Shown piece by piece: positions 43,501 to 59,558 of a stretch of DNA of 64,000 bases. Below the pieces are notes generated by a model. It was not told the origin of the DNA, did not search any database, and worked only from the letters and a program-made list of their open reading frames with translations. The stretch comes from Neodontobutis hainanensis. Lineage: Eukaryota; Chordata; Actinopteri; Gobiiformes; Odontobutidae. The translations under genes and the position numbers were made by a program. Within the stretch, counting starts at the first letter, position 1. Each line of letters begins with the position of its first letter. The stretch covers positions 1 to 64,000 of the forward strand of contig JALDNG010000714.1 in assembly GCA_024349245.1 (NCBI GenBank). Direction: 5' to 3'.

Positions 43501-46500
43501 ATTTTAATTCTTATATTTAATGATAACAATTTTTTAATTTGCATTATTTATATTGAATAAATGAACAAACTCATATATTAAAAAAATTTTACAAATAAAA
43601 ATATAAATATAAATAAAATTGTAAGATAGAACATAAGATTAAATTTATAATGATAAGTATCAAAATTCATAATTGGATCATTTTATATCGAAATCGATAT
43701 GGAGATAAGTAGCTTATGATTGTAAATCAGCCACAATCTATGAACCGCCATTTACTTAAACAATAAGATACAAAATTTAACTTTAATTTATTAAATAGTT
43801 TTTGTAACATTTTATGAATTTAATGTCTTTTAAAAGATTTAGTTTATGTTATAGTTAAGGAAAAAATGAATAAATAATTGTTATGATCAAATAGACATAA
43901 ACACGAATAAATTTTTTTAATTTTTCAAAGTTATATTCTGAGATATTTGATTTTAGTTATCATTTAATAGATTTTAATCGATCAATTGATTTTATTTAGG
44001 TGTTTTAGATTCTCGAATCAAAATCATAAATATTCTTTATCTAAAATATAAAAGAAATAAATTTGACAGATCAAAAATATTTTTAAACATAATGTATTTT
44101 AAAATTGAAAATTTGTAAATGTGTTCATATTATATTATAATTTTTAATATATAATTTGAAAAAATCAAGAATGTTAAATATCTCATGTTTAAATTCACAC
44201 AAGGTATGCAAAAATGTTAATCAAGATGTAAATTGTTTTTCATTAAAAAAATAAACTTAAATACAAGACAGTCGTTAAATATAATTGCAAAATATATTTC
44301 TCACATTATAAATCGATAAATATCATTTTAAGATATTTTTAGCCAAATCACTTAACTTAATATTATGATTGTTAAATTTATTCAAAAAAATAAATATAGC
44401 CATTTTGCATTTATATATATCATTAAATTATCAATACGATAAACAATATTATAAATATTTTTAAAATAAAAATTGTGTTTCATTGTATACCAACATTATT
44501 TTAAATTTTATGCCGCTGAACAAAAAATTTGATGAGATATACCCTAAAAATTTGATATTAATATACAAAACACGTAACTTTATAAAATGAAAAATATTTA
44601 ATCATATTTTATTCGATATTTTTATAAAGAATATAATACGTATTTTTACATAAATGATAAATCCTGATACATTATTTTTACCTATACATTATATGATTTG
44701 ATATGATCGATATCGTTATTGTAGAATTATCTATAATGAATTATGTAAAAATAATATCAAGTTTATTCGTCTTAGACTCAAATTTCGTAATATTTTATTC
44801 ATCTTATTTAAATAAACAAAGTTGAAACTTAACATTGTTTAAGAAAATCAACAGTAAATCTTTTGTAGAATCCAAACTTTTTTTTATCAAGACTCTAATT
44901 GATTACATTATTGTTATAATTTCAAAAATATATACCTATAATTATAAATCAGCTTTGAAATGATATGCGGGTAAATGTATTTTATGTCAACTGAATACGT
45001 ATATGAATATCAAAATATTAGATACAAATTTATCTTTATGTATGTTATTTAAAAAGTAAATTCTTAATCAAAATGAATGTATAATTTATTATGAATTATT
45101 GATAAATTTTGAAATATATGATCGTTCCAAGTCTACATTGATAGTTTTATACATTAGTTAAATGATCTAAATGTTTACAAATACATCTTTTTTTGAATTT
45201 CTTCAGAATAAATATTTTTTATATTCGTAAAATCCTTATTTTAATAATTAGATTTTTTAAGTTAAATATTCTACAAATGTATTTATATAAAACTAATAAG
45301 ATTATGTAGACTTTATCCTAACCTATTAAATGACAAATTATAATAATATTAAGATTTGTGATTTAAAAGCGTAACTAATTATATGATATTTATTGAATAA
45401 ATTCTTGTGTTAGTATAAGGATAAATGGAGACTTTCTAAATATTATCTTTAAGCAATTTTGAACAAATATCATTTCTTTAAAATCATTAACTAAAAATTT
45501 GATCATTATGCTCATGAAAAGTGTTAACTAAGAATATATAAATATAAAATAAATAATTAAAAAAATTGATTCTTTATATATTTTTATAATGGTATCTTTT
45601 TCAATTTTACAAATTTATTTTTAAAAATCTTTTTGTGGATTCTTATATTATTTATTATTATTTAATGAGATATTCTTTAATGATTACATTTTTTTAATTT
45701 TTCACTATAACTCCAATTAATAGCAAATATATGTCAATTACCAATTTACAAAATCTGTGACTTTTCAAGAATATGTGAGTTTTAAAACCTATATATGATC
45801 AAATTTATATACATGATTTAATGCAATAGGATATTGATAAATTAATGAAAATGTAATAAAAAAATTATTTTAATTTAATTGAGTATCCGTTTCATTTGTA
45901 AGTTTACATATATAAATATATTTATCAATTTATGATGGTTATTGATTTCATCTAATATCATGAGTTTTTTTGAATTTAGTAGTGGCAAAGAATTTTTTAT
46001 TTTTAATCAATTTCATATTTTTAATTACATATTATTTTTTGATAAGAACTTAATTAAAAGAGATTCTCAATTTTAAAATATCATTATTTTGAAATATCAT
46101 TTTATTGGAAAGGATTTATCATCTTTAAATAATATCTTTTGTCATTGATATAATAATGAATATTAAAGATAAATATCTAAGATTAAAATATTTTTATAAT
46201 AAGTACATTATAATTTTTAATATATATTCTCGTGATATTAAAATATCTATAATAATATTTCAGATTATTTATTTTTATTCATAAAATGTTTGAGATACGT
46301 TCTTATGTTATATATAATTGATATATTTTTTTCTCAAAGAAAATACATCATAAATAAAATTGAATTGAAACTTTTCATCCCTATTCCGTGATTTGTATAA
46401 ATTTGAGATTTTATGATACATTATAAAAAGTAAATATGACTAAATATTTATTTCCACAAAACTCAAGATATAAATCTAGGCATTCAGCTTTAATCATCAA

Positions 46501-49500
46501 ATATCTTTTCTAAAATGATTAAAATTAATTATATTATCAAAAAAAGAAGAAAAACCTATTTACATTTCATATCAATTTTTATAAATTAAAAAATTAAAAC
46601 ATTATAGCAGAAATTCTACGCTTTATAATTATTATTAAGTCCATAAACAATACCCAATTATTGTATTATTTGAAAATTAAATTATTATTTTTTTTATGAT
46701 ATAGAAACTTTTTGTAGAAAAACTTTTAATAAATAATATATTTTTCATAAAATAAAATTCATAAAATTTTTTTATTAAAAAACAGATATATAAAATCAAA
46801 TTAAATATCATGGATTTGTGTTATTAATTTTAAAGTTACAGAATTTTAATGCTTTATAATAAATTTTATTTTAAATATATATTTATCAAAATTATATTTT
46901 AAACAGATATTTACATATGTTAGAAATAAATATCATCATTTAGACTTTAATCATAGATATTTTTCATTTAAAAACTTTCTAAATATTACAATCATTTACA
47001 AATATGATTTTAAAAAATAATGTGAATTTTGTATTAAATTTGATTATAAAATGACATTCACATATATATTTCATTGAATGTATTAAAAACAAACATATAT
47101 TTTGAAAAATAATAATTAATAAATTGAGTTATATTTTATGGATAACAATATGAAAACTCTTATTAATGACTTGATATTTAATCTTTGACAATATAGTACA
47201 AGTTATTTGACGTATTATCTAAGAAATATTTTTTATTTTCCAATTCATTTAGGTTATATTAACTTTAAATATTTTTCAAATATATTTCATTTTAGAATAG
47301 TTTCCACATACATGAAAAATTACTCCTAAATATATCAATCCGAATAATTTGACAAATAATATATTTTCTTGAAAAATATAACTATGATTTAAAATTTTAG
47401 ACATTCTGAAATGATTTTTCTTCGTATAAAATTTATTAATCACTGCTCCTATTAATAATCAAAACGTGGTTCTCTTAATTTTTAAGTTTAGTTTTATGCA
47501 CATTTATTTTTTTAAATAAAGCACTCTAACTTGAACTTAGACTCCTTAAATACGTATTATATCTATCATTTCCACAAATATTAATTCTATGATAGATAAA
47601 AATACATAAAATAAGCGAAATAATTTAAGAATATTTATAATAAAATTTATGAAATTGTTTAAATATCAAAAATAAAAAAGTGTATTTTAATAAAAATCCC
47701 GTTGTATAAGTATATTAAATTAAATTTTGAGATTTATATTTTATAAAATTGTGTTTATTTGATCATTCTGAGCCATAATAATCATTGATAACACATTTTG
47801 TAAAATCTATTTTTTTATTTATTTACAGGGTAATGGTTTTCTAAGTTTAACAATAAATACCTTTAATTGTACATTTTAGAGATATATTGATGATTTAATG
47901 ATAAGAATAAACTTTTAAAATATAATAATTTCTCGTATTTTATAAAAAATATATGAGAATAGTTAACTTAATATTATATCATCTTTTAAAATATATTTTG
48001 ATTGAAATTTTTGAAGTGTTTTTATCAAAATTTGAAACACTACAAATGTAAAAAAATAAAATTTTTTATTTGTTTTTAAATGATCAAAAAATGGAGACAT
48101 ATTTGAAAATTAATACTTTATTAACTCGTTTAAATTTGATATGATAGATTGTATTTATCGATCTATTTATAAAAATATTTTTGAATTAACATCATTAACT
48201 AAATGTATCACCAAAACAGACAATAATTTTGTTAAAAATATCTGATAAATTTGTAGAGTATTAAAATTATTTTATATTATTTTTGAATAAATGTTAAACT
48301 ATATGAACATTATTATTATTAATTTTGAGATATATTGCTTCAGCGTCAATTATATATCATAAACATTCTATTCATTTTTATAATTCGTTATATTATTTCA
48401 AAACCAACTAATTCATATTTTTAAGTGTTAAGTGATAGATTTAAATAAAAATAGATTGGTTTAAAACGTCAAATAAAAACTACATATTTTTATAGATGCA
48501 AATATCGTTTAAATTGAATTATTTATCGTTTAAAAATTTTTTTAATTGTCTTTTCAGATTAAAATTTATTACATTTAGACGCTAGATGTTTATTCATATA
48601 TCCTTATCATTATTTGTTAAAGAGAGAGATGTTTCGGTGATTTTCATAAATAATCTAATTATTGACCTGGTTTTTATGAATTCAGGATTGAATATTTTAC
48701 ATTTAAATCTGAACCAATATTCTGTTGATTTAAAATGTAATTAATAAAAATATTATTGTTAAGTAAAAACACACAAAATAAAATTTTATATCTTAAAATA
48801 AATATGAGATAAAAAACCATGTTTTTTAATTAATAGTTATAAAATAATTTAAATTGGGTGTTAATACACTATTAATTCACATTGCTTTAAATATTTTGTG
48901 GAATGAAAATATATAAGTGATAATATCTCTTAACATAATAAATTAAAAATATATGTCAGGTACACATTTATATATATAAATTAAAAATTTAGATTTTATC
49001 GGATTAAAACAGTTAAATTTATAAAATAATAAATATTATAACAAATAAAAATAATAATTTAAATATATTTAATTTAATAGTCTCTAAATTAAATAATTTC
49101 ATTCATATAAATCAAAATATTTATTTTTGATATATATTGATATTAAAAATATGTTCAGATTTTTATACATAATAAATTTTTGATTTCCCTCAAAACGATT
49201 ATATTTTTAAAATATGCTAGAAATCTGCAATAACATAAATAATATAAAAATATAATTCAAGCTAATTATGTATTTGTTTTATTATTTTTCCTTAATTAAG
49301 AAATTTTAAATCTGATAAACTTTTTTAATTTACCTAAATAAATTTATTATCATTTTCAAATAGAAAAATAATGATTATTTTATAAATATGATTTTTGCAT
49401 ATTTAACCTTTATTATTATAATATATCTTGAAATTAACTTTTTTTCTGTTCGTAATCTTTAAAATGTTTAATTACACCTTTCTTAAAAAAATTATGTGAA

Positions 49501-52500
49501 TTTTTAAAATGACAATGAAATGATAGTTTTTGAAATTCTAACACAGATCAGTGTAAAAAAATCAAGAAAATAACAATTTCTACATTAAATATGATGTAGA
49601 ATTGAATTATCTTTATTATATATCAAAATTTTTGTTTTGAATTTACAGTTGCAAAAATTAATTTAGATATGTATTATTTTCAAAATACAAATTATAAATT
49701 TTGATTAAAAAATTATTTATTTTTATCCTGTGAAAGATTTATGTCACAAAAATACTTAGATTGTAATGCTTTATTTCGTTTTTGATTAGTTCTGAACTAA
49801 AATACTTTTTTTGAAAAAGTCAATAATACAAAAAATATTGTATTTCAGTGTCATATTACCATTCTGTATAAACTTATTTTGGTGTAAATAATTTTCTTTA
49901 TCAAAACTGAATCATTAAACTTTTGATTTAATTAATCTCAAATTTTTATAAATCTATTTTATTTTAAATCATTTATTCTAAAATTAAATTTTTCATATAT
50001 ATTAACTCCAATTTTGAAGAATCTGTAACAAGATTTATTCGATATCTAAATTATTATCGAATACAATTAAAATTGATTTTTGAGCTATATATGATTTATA
50101 TAAATAATAATCTGTAAGAAAATATCAGGATTCCAGACAATATGATAAAAACGGTTATCACTTTTATAAAATTATAAGTTGAATTAAAAATAATAAATTG
50201 AATTTTAATGAGCATTATAAATCTAGTTTTTTGAAATTATATTTATATAATACCGTAATTCAATATCTTTTTTCATATTCTGAAAATAAATGGATTAATC
50301 TCAAACAACTAAGAGAGGAACTACATTGTACAAAATAATTTTTAATTATTTAAATAAATTCATTCATACATTTAAAATAACTATTAACAATGGTTTCAAG
50401 ATGGTTTAGATAAAAGACAAAAACAATGAATATTCACATAATTAAATAATAATTTATATATCTCTTTTCAATCTTTTGATGAAATTTAAAAATACTCAAA
50501 CTTTTTATATTTATCTCATAACGAGATGACAAATTTTAATAATATTTAATTAATAAAATCTACGAATTTAAATATCATTACCTTCGATTGTTTTATTTTT
50601 TGATTAAAGTCGTTTAGTTAAATTAAATGATAAAAATTCAATTTTGTTGATTTTTTATTGATTTTATTTAAGGACATTCGAATTATCATTGAGGTTATAT
50701 GAAAATTTTATGATCAAAAAAAGGCACAAAATGTTGTGTATTTATTATGTGTTATTATTCTTTTAAATTTTGCATATAATATTATGTAATTGTTTTTTTC
50801 AATTTTAAACGAATTAAAGTTATCATTTTTATTTATATTAAAGATAATAAAATAAACCACACAATGAATATTAGAAATAAACTTATATTACATACAAAAT
50901 GAAATATGATAAATTTATTTTAAGTAGATGATTCGATGGATATATTTTAATGTTTTCATGGTTGGGGTATATTGTATATATTATAATATTTTTAATTTCA
51001 TCAAAATCAGATTTAGTCGATTAGTTTTTTGATATAAAATATTAAATGTATAAATAGTTTCTTTAAAACTATATTGATAAATTTCTTTATTTATTACATC
51101 AACCAATTTTGAAAAATATACCTTAAGTCATGAGAATATTTTATACATTTATTTGAATGAAAATGTTAATCTGTGATAAAATTGATTTATTATAAAAATA
51201 AATTTGTTTGAATGTAATTATAGATTTATTTAATTTATTCATGAATATTTCAATATTTCTTGTTAACGTAATTTGTTTGTAATTTGTTCCTGGTATTTAT
51301 ATATAAATTTATAAAATTATTTCAATATATATAAATGTTAGATAATTAATTTAATTATATGTAAACACAATAATGATTTCAATAAAAAATGAATTATTTT
51401 CAAAATTATTTCCAATTTAGATTTCATAAATTTATTAAATTCTAGATAAAATTCATAAACTTGTTTGTTAAAATATGATATATATTTTCATTAAAAATAT
51501 ATACGATAAATTTATTTGTTTTAAATACAATCAATTCACGATTTAAAAATAAATTATTATGATAAATAATACATATAAAAATATCGATAAGTGAATCAAT
51601 TATCTTAAAATTGTTTTTAATGTATTTCTATATGATCAAATATTTATATTACGAAATAATTGGTTGTATTATATTTATGCTTCATTTAACTTATTTATAT
51701 TCAAATTCAAAAATATCAGATGATTTTTAATGAAAATATCTCAATATTTATCAAATAAATATTAACATTTTATATAGATAATAATTTATAACATATTATA
51801 TATATTGATTTTAATATAAATATTATTTTTTATTAACTGATAATTTCTAATAAAATAAAAAATATATCTGTATTTGCAACAATATATTTTAAATAAAACT
51901 TTAACTATTAGTTATTTTGACATTTTTGATAATTGAAAGTTTTATATCAATGAGAATATAATGAATAATACAAAGTGTTTTAAACATTTCATTTTATATT
52001 TATGTTATGTTCTAAACGATTATTATTCTTTTTATAATATTACTTTGATGTATATATTTATTATTTTTTAAGATCATTTTGTTATATTTTTAATTTTAAA
52101 ATAATAAGCATCTGAATTAAATTTTTATTCAAATACGAATTTTAGTTTTTACAAATAATATTGAAAATTTTATTGTAGAATATAATATATTAATTAGTAA
52201 AAGAAAATATTTTTTAAGATATCAATTTTGATTTTGTCTTATCAATTTAAAAAAGTAAAACTTTTGTCACATAATCATATAAAAAAATATAAATTTAATT
52301 TGAGAATAGTACTTACTTATCATTACTTTACCGAATAAATAGCATATTATAAAATAATAATGTTAATATTTTTTGGCTTTAATTATAAATATATATAAAT
52401 ATTTAGTTTTATCTTTTATAAAAATATATTTATTATGATTTGATGATTTAAAATTGTTAAATTATTTAACATGCAATAAATTAAATCAATTATTAAAATT

Positions 52501-55500
52501 ATTAATTAAAACAATTTAAAAAATCATTATAATTTATTATAAATGTTTTATTTTTATTTTATTATTGTGTAATTTTTGAAGATTTATATTATTTTATTAA
52601 ATCTGATTCTTCTAATATGTAAGAAATATAATATTATTTTTTTAAGTCTAGTTTGTAATTATCTCACATTTGTTTTGATTATTCTTAATTTTTATTATCA
52701 TAAACTCCATAATGAAATTTTAAATTGAAGTAACATAAATGCTTTCAATGTTACTAAAAGCGATTAACTGAAATATCTTAGATTAAAAATATTTTTTATC
52801 TCTGGTAACATGATAAGAAATATAAAATGCCACTTTATAGAGTATAAATTAAAATTAGAATAATATAATCACTATTCAACAAATTTAAAATTTTCATCTA
52901 GAAATTATATTAATAGCTTCCTCCATACTATACGATTAATGAATTTCTCATATTTAAAAAAACTCAGATTATTTTTATGCGTTTTAAAATGCCAAATTTT
53001 AATAATGTTATCGAAAATTCTTACTTAACATGTTATATTTATTTAAAAATACTTCATTTATACATCGAAATCTTGTTTCAAATATTAACGAATTTTTTAA
53101 TCTTAACTTATAAAACAGGCTTTCTTTGTTTATTTAATCAATTAAAAATTTTTAAATTTTGTGTTAGAGTATTATTATTTTAATAATATGTATTTGAAAA
53201 TAAATTTGATAGTTTGATAATATCTCAAGCAATTATATTAAAACAACTTTGATTGGTATTATGCTTCATAAATATATACATGTTAAATGTTATTCAATAG
53301 TAAGATAATTTTATAATATTTTTAAATTCTTATTATCTTATGTCAAATGAAATTGAAAATGACCAAATTCTTAATTTCAATATTATATTTTACAATCTTA
53401 ATTAAAAGATGTCAAATTAATTTTGTTTTGCAATCGACAAGATGATACATATATTAAAAATAAAAATATGTGTATTTTCCAGTTTCCATTTTTAACTATA
53501 TATTGTTTATATAAACAGAATATGAATAAAATTCGTTATAATTCTAAATTAAAACATGTTAATTAATTTTTAATTTCTAATAATAAGAATATAATTTAAT
53601 TTTATAACAATATAAATAAAAACATATCTGTATATAAATATATTGAAGGTTTTAATTACGGAATAATATCTGTATGGCATTCGGATATAAATATAAAAAA
53701 TCACAAATATATTCAATTAATCTTATTTTTCAACTCATTAACAAAGAATTTAGTTGATAAAAATTAAAATATTCTTTCTTTAATTTCAAGAATAAGAAGA
53801 ATATTTGAATTTTATATTTTCCTTCATATGAAGAAATTTTTTAATGATAAATCATTCATCAGCTTATAAAATTATATTTGATTATTTTTAGTAATATTTT
53901 TAGATGGATATTATTCATATTTTATTTCATCTTCAAATAAAAAAATATTAAAAATGATCTTAACAAATATTATTATCAAAATACGATTATTCATAAAAGT
54001 AATTCTCAACAGTTAACATGGTATTAAAAATTACCTTTATTTACAATATTTTATTTCTGTATTTTATGGACACTAACTTTTACAGAGATCCAAATATATT
54101 TTACATTTCAAAAAATTTTATAATCATATATTCAATGATTTTCTATGAATTAAACATTTTAACCAAAAACAAAATCTTTCAATATTCTCTATAGTAGTTT
54201 ATTTACATTATTTTTGACATTAATTTGATTTATAAAATTAGTTTATTTTTGTAAATATTTAAATTATTTTAAAAGATTTAAATATATATTTAAATTGACA
54301 CATTTTATTCAGAAAATATACGCATAATATGTTAATCATAAAAAATATAAAAAGCTTTAATATATCATTCGTTTATGGTGAAAAATAAAACCTCTTCATA
54401 TATTATTTAATTCACCCAAAAAATTCATACAATAAATTAGGAATAAATCTTCTCAAGTTTATAAAATCAAATAAAAGATATTGATAAAATAAGTTATCAA
54501 ACATGGTATGAGTTAAATTATTATTTATTTTTAATACAATTATGAAAATTGTTGTTTTATCACATAAATTTTCTGAAAAAATGATTATTCTATATTTACA
54601 TTTATATTTTAATCTTTGATAAAATAGTTTAATTTTTTTATATAATCGATTTTCAAATGAATTTAGTTTATAAATACCTACACATTTATGATATATACAA
54701 TTTATAAAAACTCGACAATTAAAATATTTTTGCGTAAAAAATTTTCTATATATCTGTCATTTGAAGATATTATATCTATAGTGGTTTTTATCAAATTAAC
54801 TAACATAGTGTTTTGAAGTTTCTCAAAGGATATTTAATGAAAAATGCTAACTCGAAATAATATAGTATGAACATTAAATATCTGCGAAAATCAGATTGAT
54901 ATTTGATGAAGTCTATGTTAATAGTTCGTTTTATATTTTAAAATAATAAAATACAAATATAATATATGTGTTAATATCCTAAACAGTAAAAAATATTCGA
55001 ACAAATTAAAAATTTGTAATATTTATAAATATAATTTAAATAATACGTCTAAATTTTTAAAATATTTAACATATATATTGAACATTTCAATCAATCTAAA
55101 TATAACTTTAAAAAATAATAAACCATATAACTATATGTTAAATTAATTATATGTGATAACTATAAAATTACATCCAAAAATAAAAAAGAATTTCTTAATA
55201 ATTATGACAAAAATTAAAAGTAATTGTAATATTATTGTCAATATTATTCAACTACAACTAAATAAATATTCTTTAACAACATCAATTAGAGAAATTATTT
55301 TCATAGATTAAATTGTTTTTTTAATTCAATAATAATTGGAATATATCATAATCAGGATAAATGGTTCTAATTTTTATTTTATCCAAAAATATTTTTTAAT
55401 ATTTTTTATTTATTTAGTCTGTATATTCTTATCTTCTAATTTATCGAAGGATACATTGATAAATGTAACTATTTTTAATTTAAAATATAGTTTATTTTTC

Positions 55501-58500
55501 AGATTTGTTATTTTATTACATAAATCTATGTTAATTAGTTCAAAAAATACGTCAAAATAATTGTTAAATATTAAATTTATATTGAAAAATTAAAATATCC
55601 ATATTTTCAATATATTAATTTCATATCATTTCTAAAAAATAATCTTGATTATCGATTATTCTAACAATTTAATTGAACGATAAAAATTCGATTCAATACA
55701 TGTGGAATTAAGAATATGAAGACACATAATGTTATAAAAAAATAAATTTGAAAAATTTTTTTATAATTTATTTTATATGATATTTTTTTCGTTGTATTAA
55801 AATAAACACTATCATTTCGACATCAGCGAAACAATTTGTTTTATTTAATAAAAACATATTTGTTTAAATTAGTTTTATTTATTTAATTTAATCATTATTA
55901 TATATTTTCTAATTTTCTTTTTAAGATATTTGCAACATTTTTTATGATTTGTTGTGAAAGGGTATCCTTCTTGTAGTTTAATATGAAATAATTTTTAAAA
56001 ACAATTGATCTATTAATGAACCAAAATTAAAAAAATTAAACGTATATTTATCATCTTATTTACCACATTATAAATAAATTTTATTTAAACAAATAGTATT
56101 CATGAAAGCCAATATATTTTATTTTATATCTTTATCATATACTAGACTCTGAGATATATGAGATCTAAATCAAATTATTTTTTATAAAAATAGGAATGTT
56201 ATTTCTTAAATATATCTGACATTTTTTATCAAGGTATGATGATATACACCATTTTTAATGATAATAATTTTAAGTTTAATTTTCACTTTTATGAATTTTG
56301 TGATGAAATATATTCATTATGATTAGCAGATATAATTATTTGAAAAATTTCAAAAATATTAAAATAATAGATTTTAAAGCAAATAAAAATAATTAAATTC
56401 TCAATATCTTTGTTTTAATTACAAATACATTATTTATAGAATTTGTAGTGAATATATTTTAAATTGTGTTTGAATTAATAATGTATAATTTATTCACATA
56501 AACATAAGATTAATTATGATTAAAAATATTATATTTCTAATTCGAATAATATTGATTAGATAAATATATAGCTAAGAAAAAAAAATAAAGATTTGAAAAT
56601 TAATTACCATAAACATTATATGTTATATTCAAATTTTTACAAAATTAATCATGAAGTTTAATATATGTGTTATATTTAAAGAATTTTACTCTTCAGAGAT
56701 TCGATAAATAAATAGGTTATGTAAAATATAAAACAATATATTTCATCAAAATTTATTAGATATTTTTAATTATATTAATTATACTATTAAATCTATTTCT
56801 ATGTTTTTATCTAAATATTTGAAAAGATATAAATAATAACCAGTTAGTATTTACAAATAATACAATGATCCACTAATTTTTGTAAAATACGTTTGAGATA
56901 TTTAAAAATATTTATTACTTCAAATATATTATTTTAAATGTGCATTTTGTTTTGCATTATATTAATTATTTACTATATTATTAGATATTTTTGGACAATT
57001 ACAAAACTTTCTTTATATCATCAGATTTCACCATTAAATAAATTTTTACGATAGATATTATTATTGAGATATAATACAACAACTTGATAAGTTAAAATAT
57101 TCTTTATTTTAGGATTCGTAGGTATTCCTTTATGTATTGTAAGATTTTATTTAAAAGAAAATTTCATTCAAATGCTAATATATTCTTAATATTTGAAATT
57201 TATCAGATATATATCATTATAAACAGATCTATAAATGTTTAAAAGCTAAATATTTTTATCAAATGATATCTTACTTTTGATTATGAGTTTAAAATTTTTA
57301 AAAAAATATATAAATGATAATTAATTTATTAACGTCAAAATCGCCAAATATTACTTGATAAAAATCACAATCGAATTTATTTAAATGTATATAATTAAAA
57401 TTTATCACAATATATCTCTAAAAATCAAAACAAAGATATTTTACATTCACGCTATTAAACTTATATTCATCGATTTATTTAAATCTTCATACCATTATAT
57501 GAAAACAAAATAATATCATTTTTTCATATTTACATACTATAATTCATGCGCAGTAAATTATCATAGATTAAAGGATTAAAATTCTTTTCATGGGTAATTC
57601 TGATATGATAATAAAAGTTACAAAACATTGTCTAAATTTTGATTGGTAAAAAATATGGAAGAATATATAACCTGAGAGTTAAAGAAAAAAAGCATCTATG
57701 CATATTTCGATCTTTCAAACACTATTGATGGAATAAAAATAGGAATAATATTATTTAAAAAATTTATCCAAATATTGATAAAAAATCTTGTTAAAATTAA
57801 AATAATAGAATTCAAAATATATCATTTTACAATTAAACAAATAAAATGATAAAATATGTAAAATATGTTACATAAAAAGTATAATATAGTATCATAAATG
57901 ATATTTATTGGTTAATGTATATAAAATAATTATATAATAAACATATTTATATTTTATTTTATAAATATATATAAAAACTTGTTTTTGCGTTTTTGTTGAT
58001 TTTTAGCTTTATTCTAATTTGTTTTAGCATACAATATATTTTTAAATTCACTTTTTATTTTTATTATAAGCATTAAATATATAAATTTTGGTCAAATAAA
58101 GTTTTTTTTACTTTATGAGATAATTTTATGATATTTTTAATTTAATCACTAAAATATTTTTTATATTACGCATGTTTAAATATTTAGTTGAAACCTAATA
58201 TGACTTTTAATATGTTAATTAGACATAAAATAAAAAAGAAGAGAACTATCAGTATTATATTTTAGAGCTTTTGAACTATTAAAAATATTGAATAGTTTTA
58301 AGATTTATTTGATAAATAATTAAATGTATTTTAACTTAAATTAACGCCATTTTAAGACATATTATTTTAATTTGTTACTTTTAGTCAAACAAATATTTTT
58401 GAATCAAGTTTACGAAGAAAAACTTGAGTTTAAATATTATTCACAAAATATTTTAAAAAATGGTAAAATGATTTATGTTATTAGGTTTATTTATTAATAG

Positions 58501-59395
58501 TTTTAGGATATAAATATCAATGGTATTAGTTGTATATATTTAAAAATAAAATTAAACTACATAATAATTTAATAAATATGAAAATTCTATTACAATATTT
58601 CAAATGATATATATTATTTAGGTCTAAATAAGTTTCTTGATTTTTTTATTATGATATAATGTTTAAAAATATCAAAATAAGCAAAATATTTTGTATTATT
58701 AATGGTGTATATGAAAAAATTAAAACTTTTTGATAGAAAAACAATATCTTACCATCAACATTTTTTAAAAATCATAATATTTTTTGAAATTGTTTTAATT
58801 TCGTGTTTTGTCTAAAAATATCCATACGAAAGATTTTGTTTAATCTTTATTTAAAAACTTAATATTATTATTGCTAAACCTATCTCTAAATTAGTAAATA
58901 TATATTATTCATGATTGAATATATGTCAGTATTTTATTAAAAATATGTTTTTAAATAAATGATTATATCAAATATACTTTATATCTTATATATTAGATTA
59001 TTTAAATTTGTTCTCATCAATCTAATATTATCATGAAGTATAATCTATACATTTAGTAAATGTAGTAGGATTGATTTTATTTAATAAGACATTATATTTT
59101 ATTTATTTATCATAACGTCATTTAAGATTTTAACATCATTTGAAACCTGTATTCGTTTTAATCATAATTTAAATGTATTTATAAAATATTTATTTAATAT
59201 ATCACTAAAATTTAATTTAAAACGACATATTTATTTTATTGTAGTTGATAAATGTAATAAGCTAATATCATGTATTATGTAATCTACTTTATTTTATTAA
59301 GAATAAATAACATCTGAGAAATGATCACAATTCATTTATTTTGAAATTATGATGTCAAGGAAATTTTATGTTAAATAGTATAAATAAAGTCTTAA
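40551..59395. other. AT-rich non-coding stretch, left of transporter copy B
   Basis: I can support no gene. The open frame at 52977-53183 (plus) was compared with its aligned copy A region near 13.64 kb, which has stops and indels, so it is not a conserved gene. The open frames at 40748-40951 and 55336-55560 are Ile/Leu/Phe/Lys/Asn-rich, as expected by chance at this composition. The conserved blocks 50905-50925, 52923-52935, 56223-56240, 57994-58013 and 58968-58987 are partners of those in copy A. Confidence 0.65.
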
Positions 59396-59558
59396 TCTGA
59401 TTATATTAGAATTTGTATTTTAAAATTATTTTTGCCTAATATATTAAAATAAATAATGGAAATTGATTTAGTAGAATTCTCACATCCAAATGAACCGGTC
59501 GGTCAAATCAATGTGATAAACATTGGTATATCATCAAGAAAAAATATTTTTCAGAATT
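59396..59558 (+). promoter_or_regulatory. Conserved upstream region of transporter copy B with a short uORF
   Basis: It aligns with 20128-20290. An ATG at 59456 opens a frame of 38 codons that ends at a TAG (59570-59572) inside intron 1, so it is not in frame with the transporter. It would overlap the transporter start at 59559 as an upstream ORF. The shared motifs TCTGATTATATTAG and ATTATTTTTGCC, about 160 and 130 nt before the start, are candidate promoter or leader elements. No known promoter consensus is recognised. Confidence 0.45.

Noticed and set aside
52977..53183. 68-codon plus-strand open frame
   Set aside because: The aligned copy A sequence near 13.64 kb has indels and stops, so the frame is not conserved.
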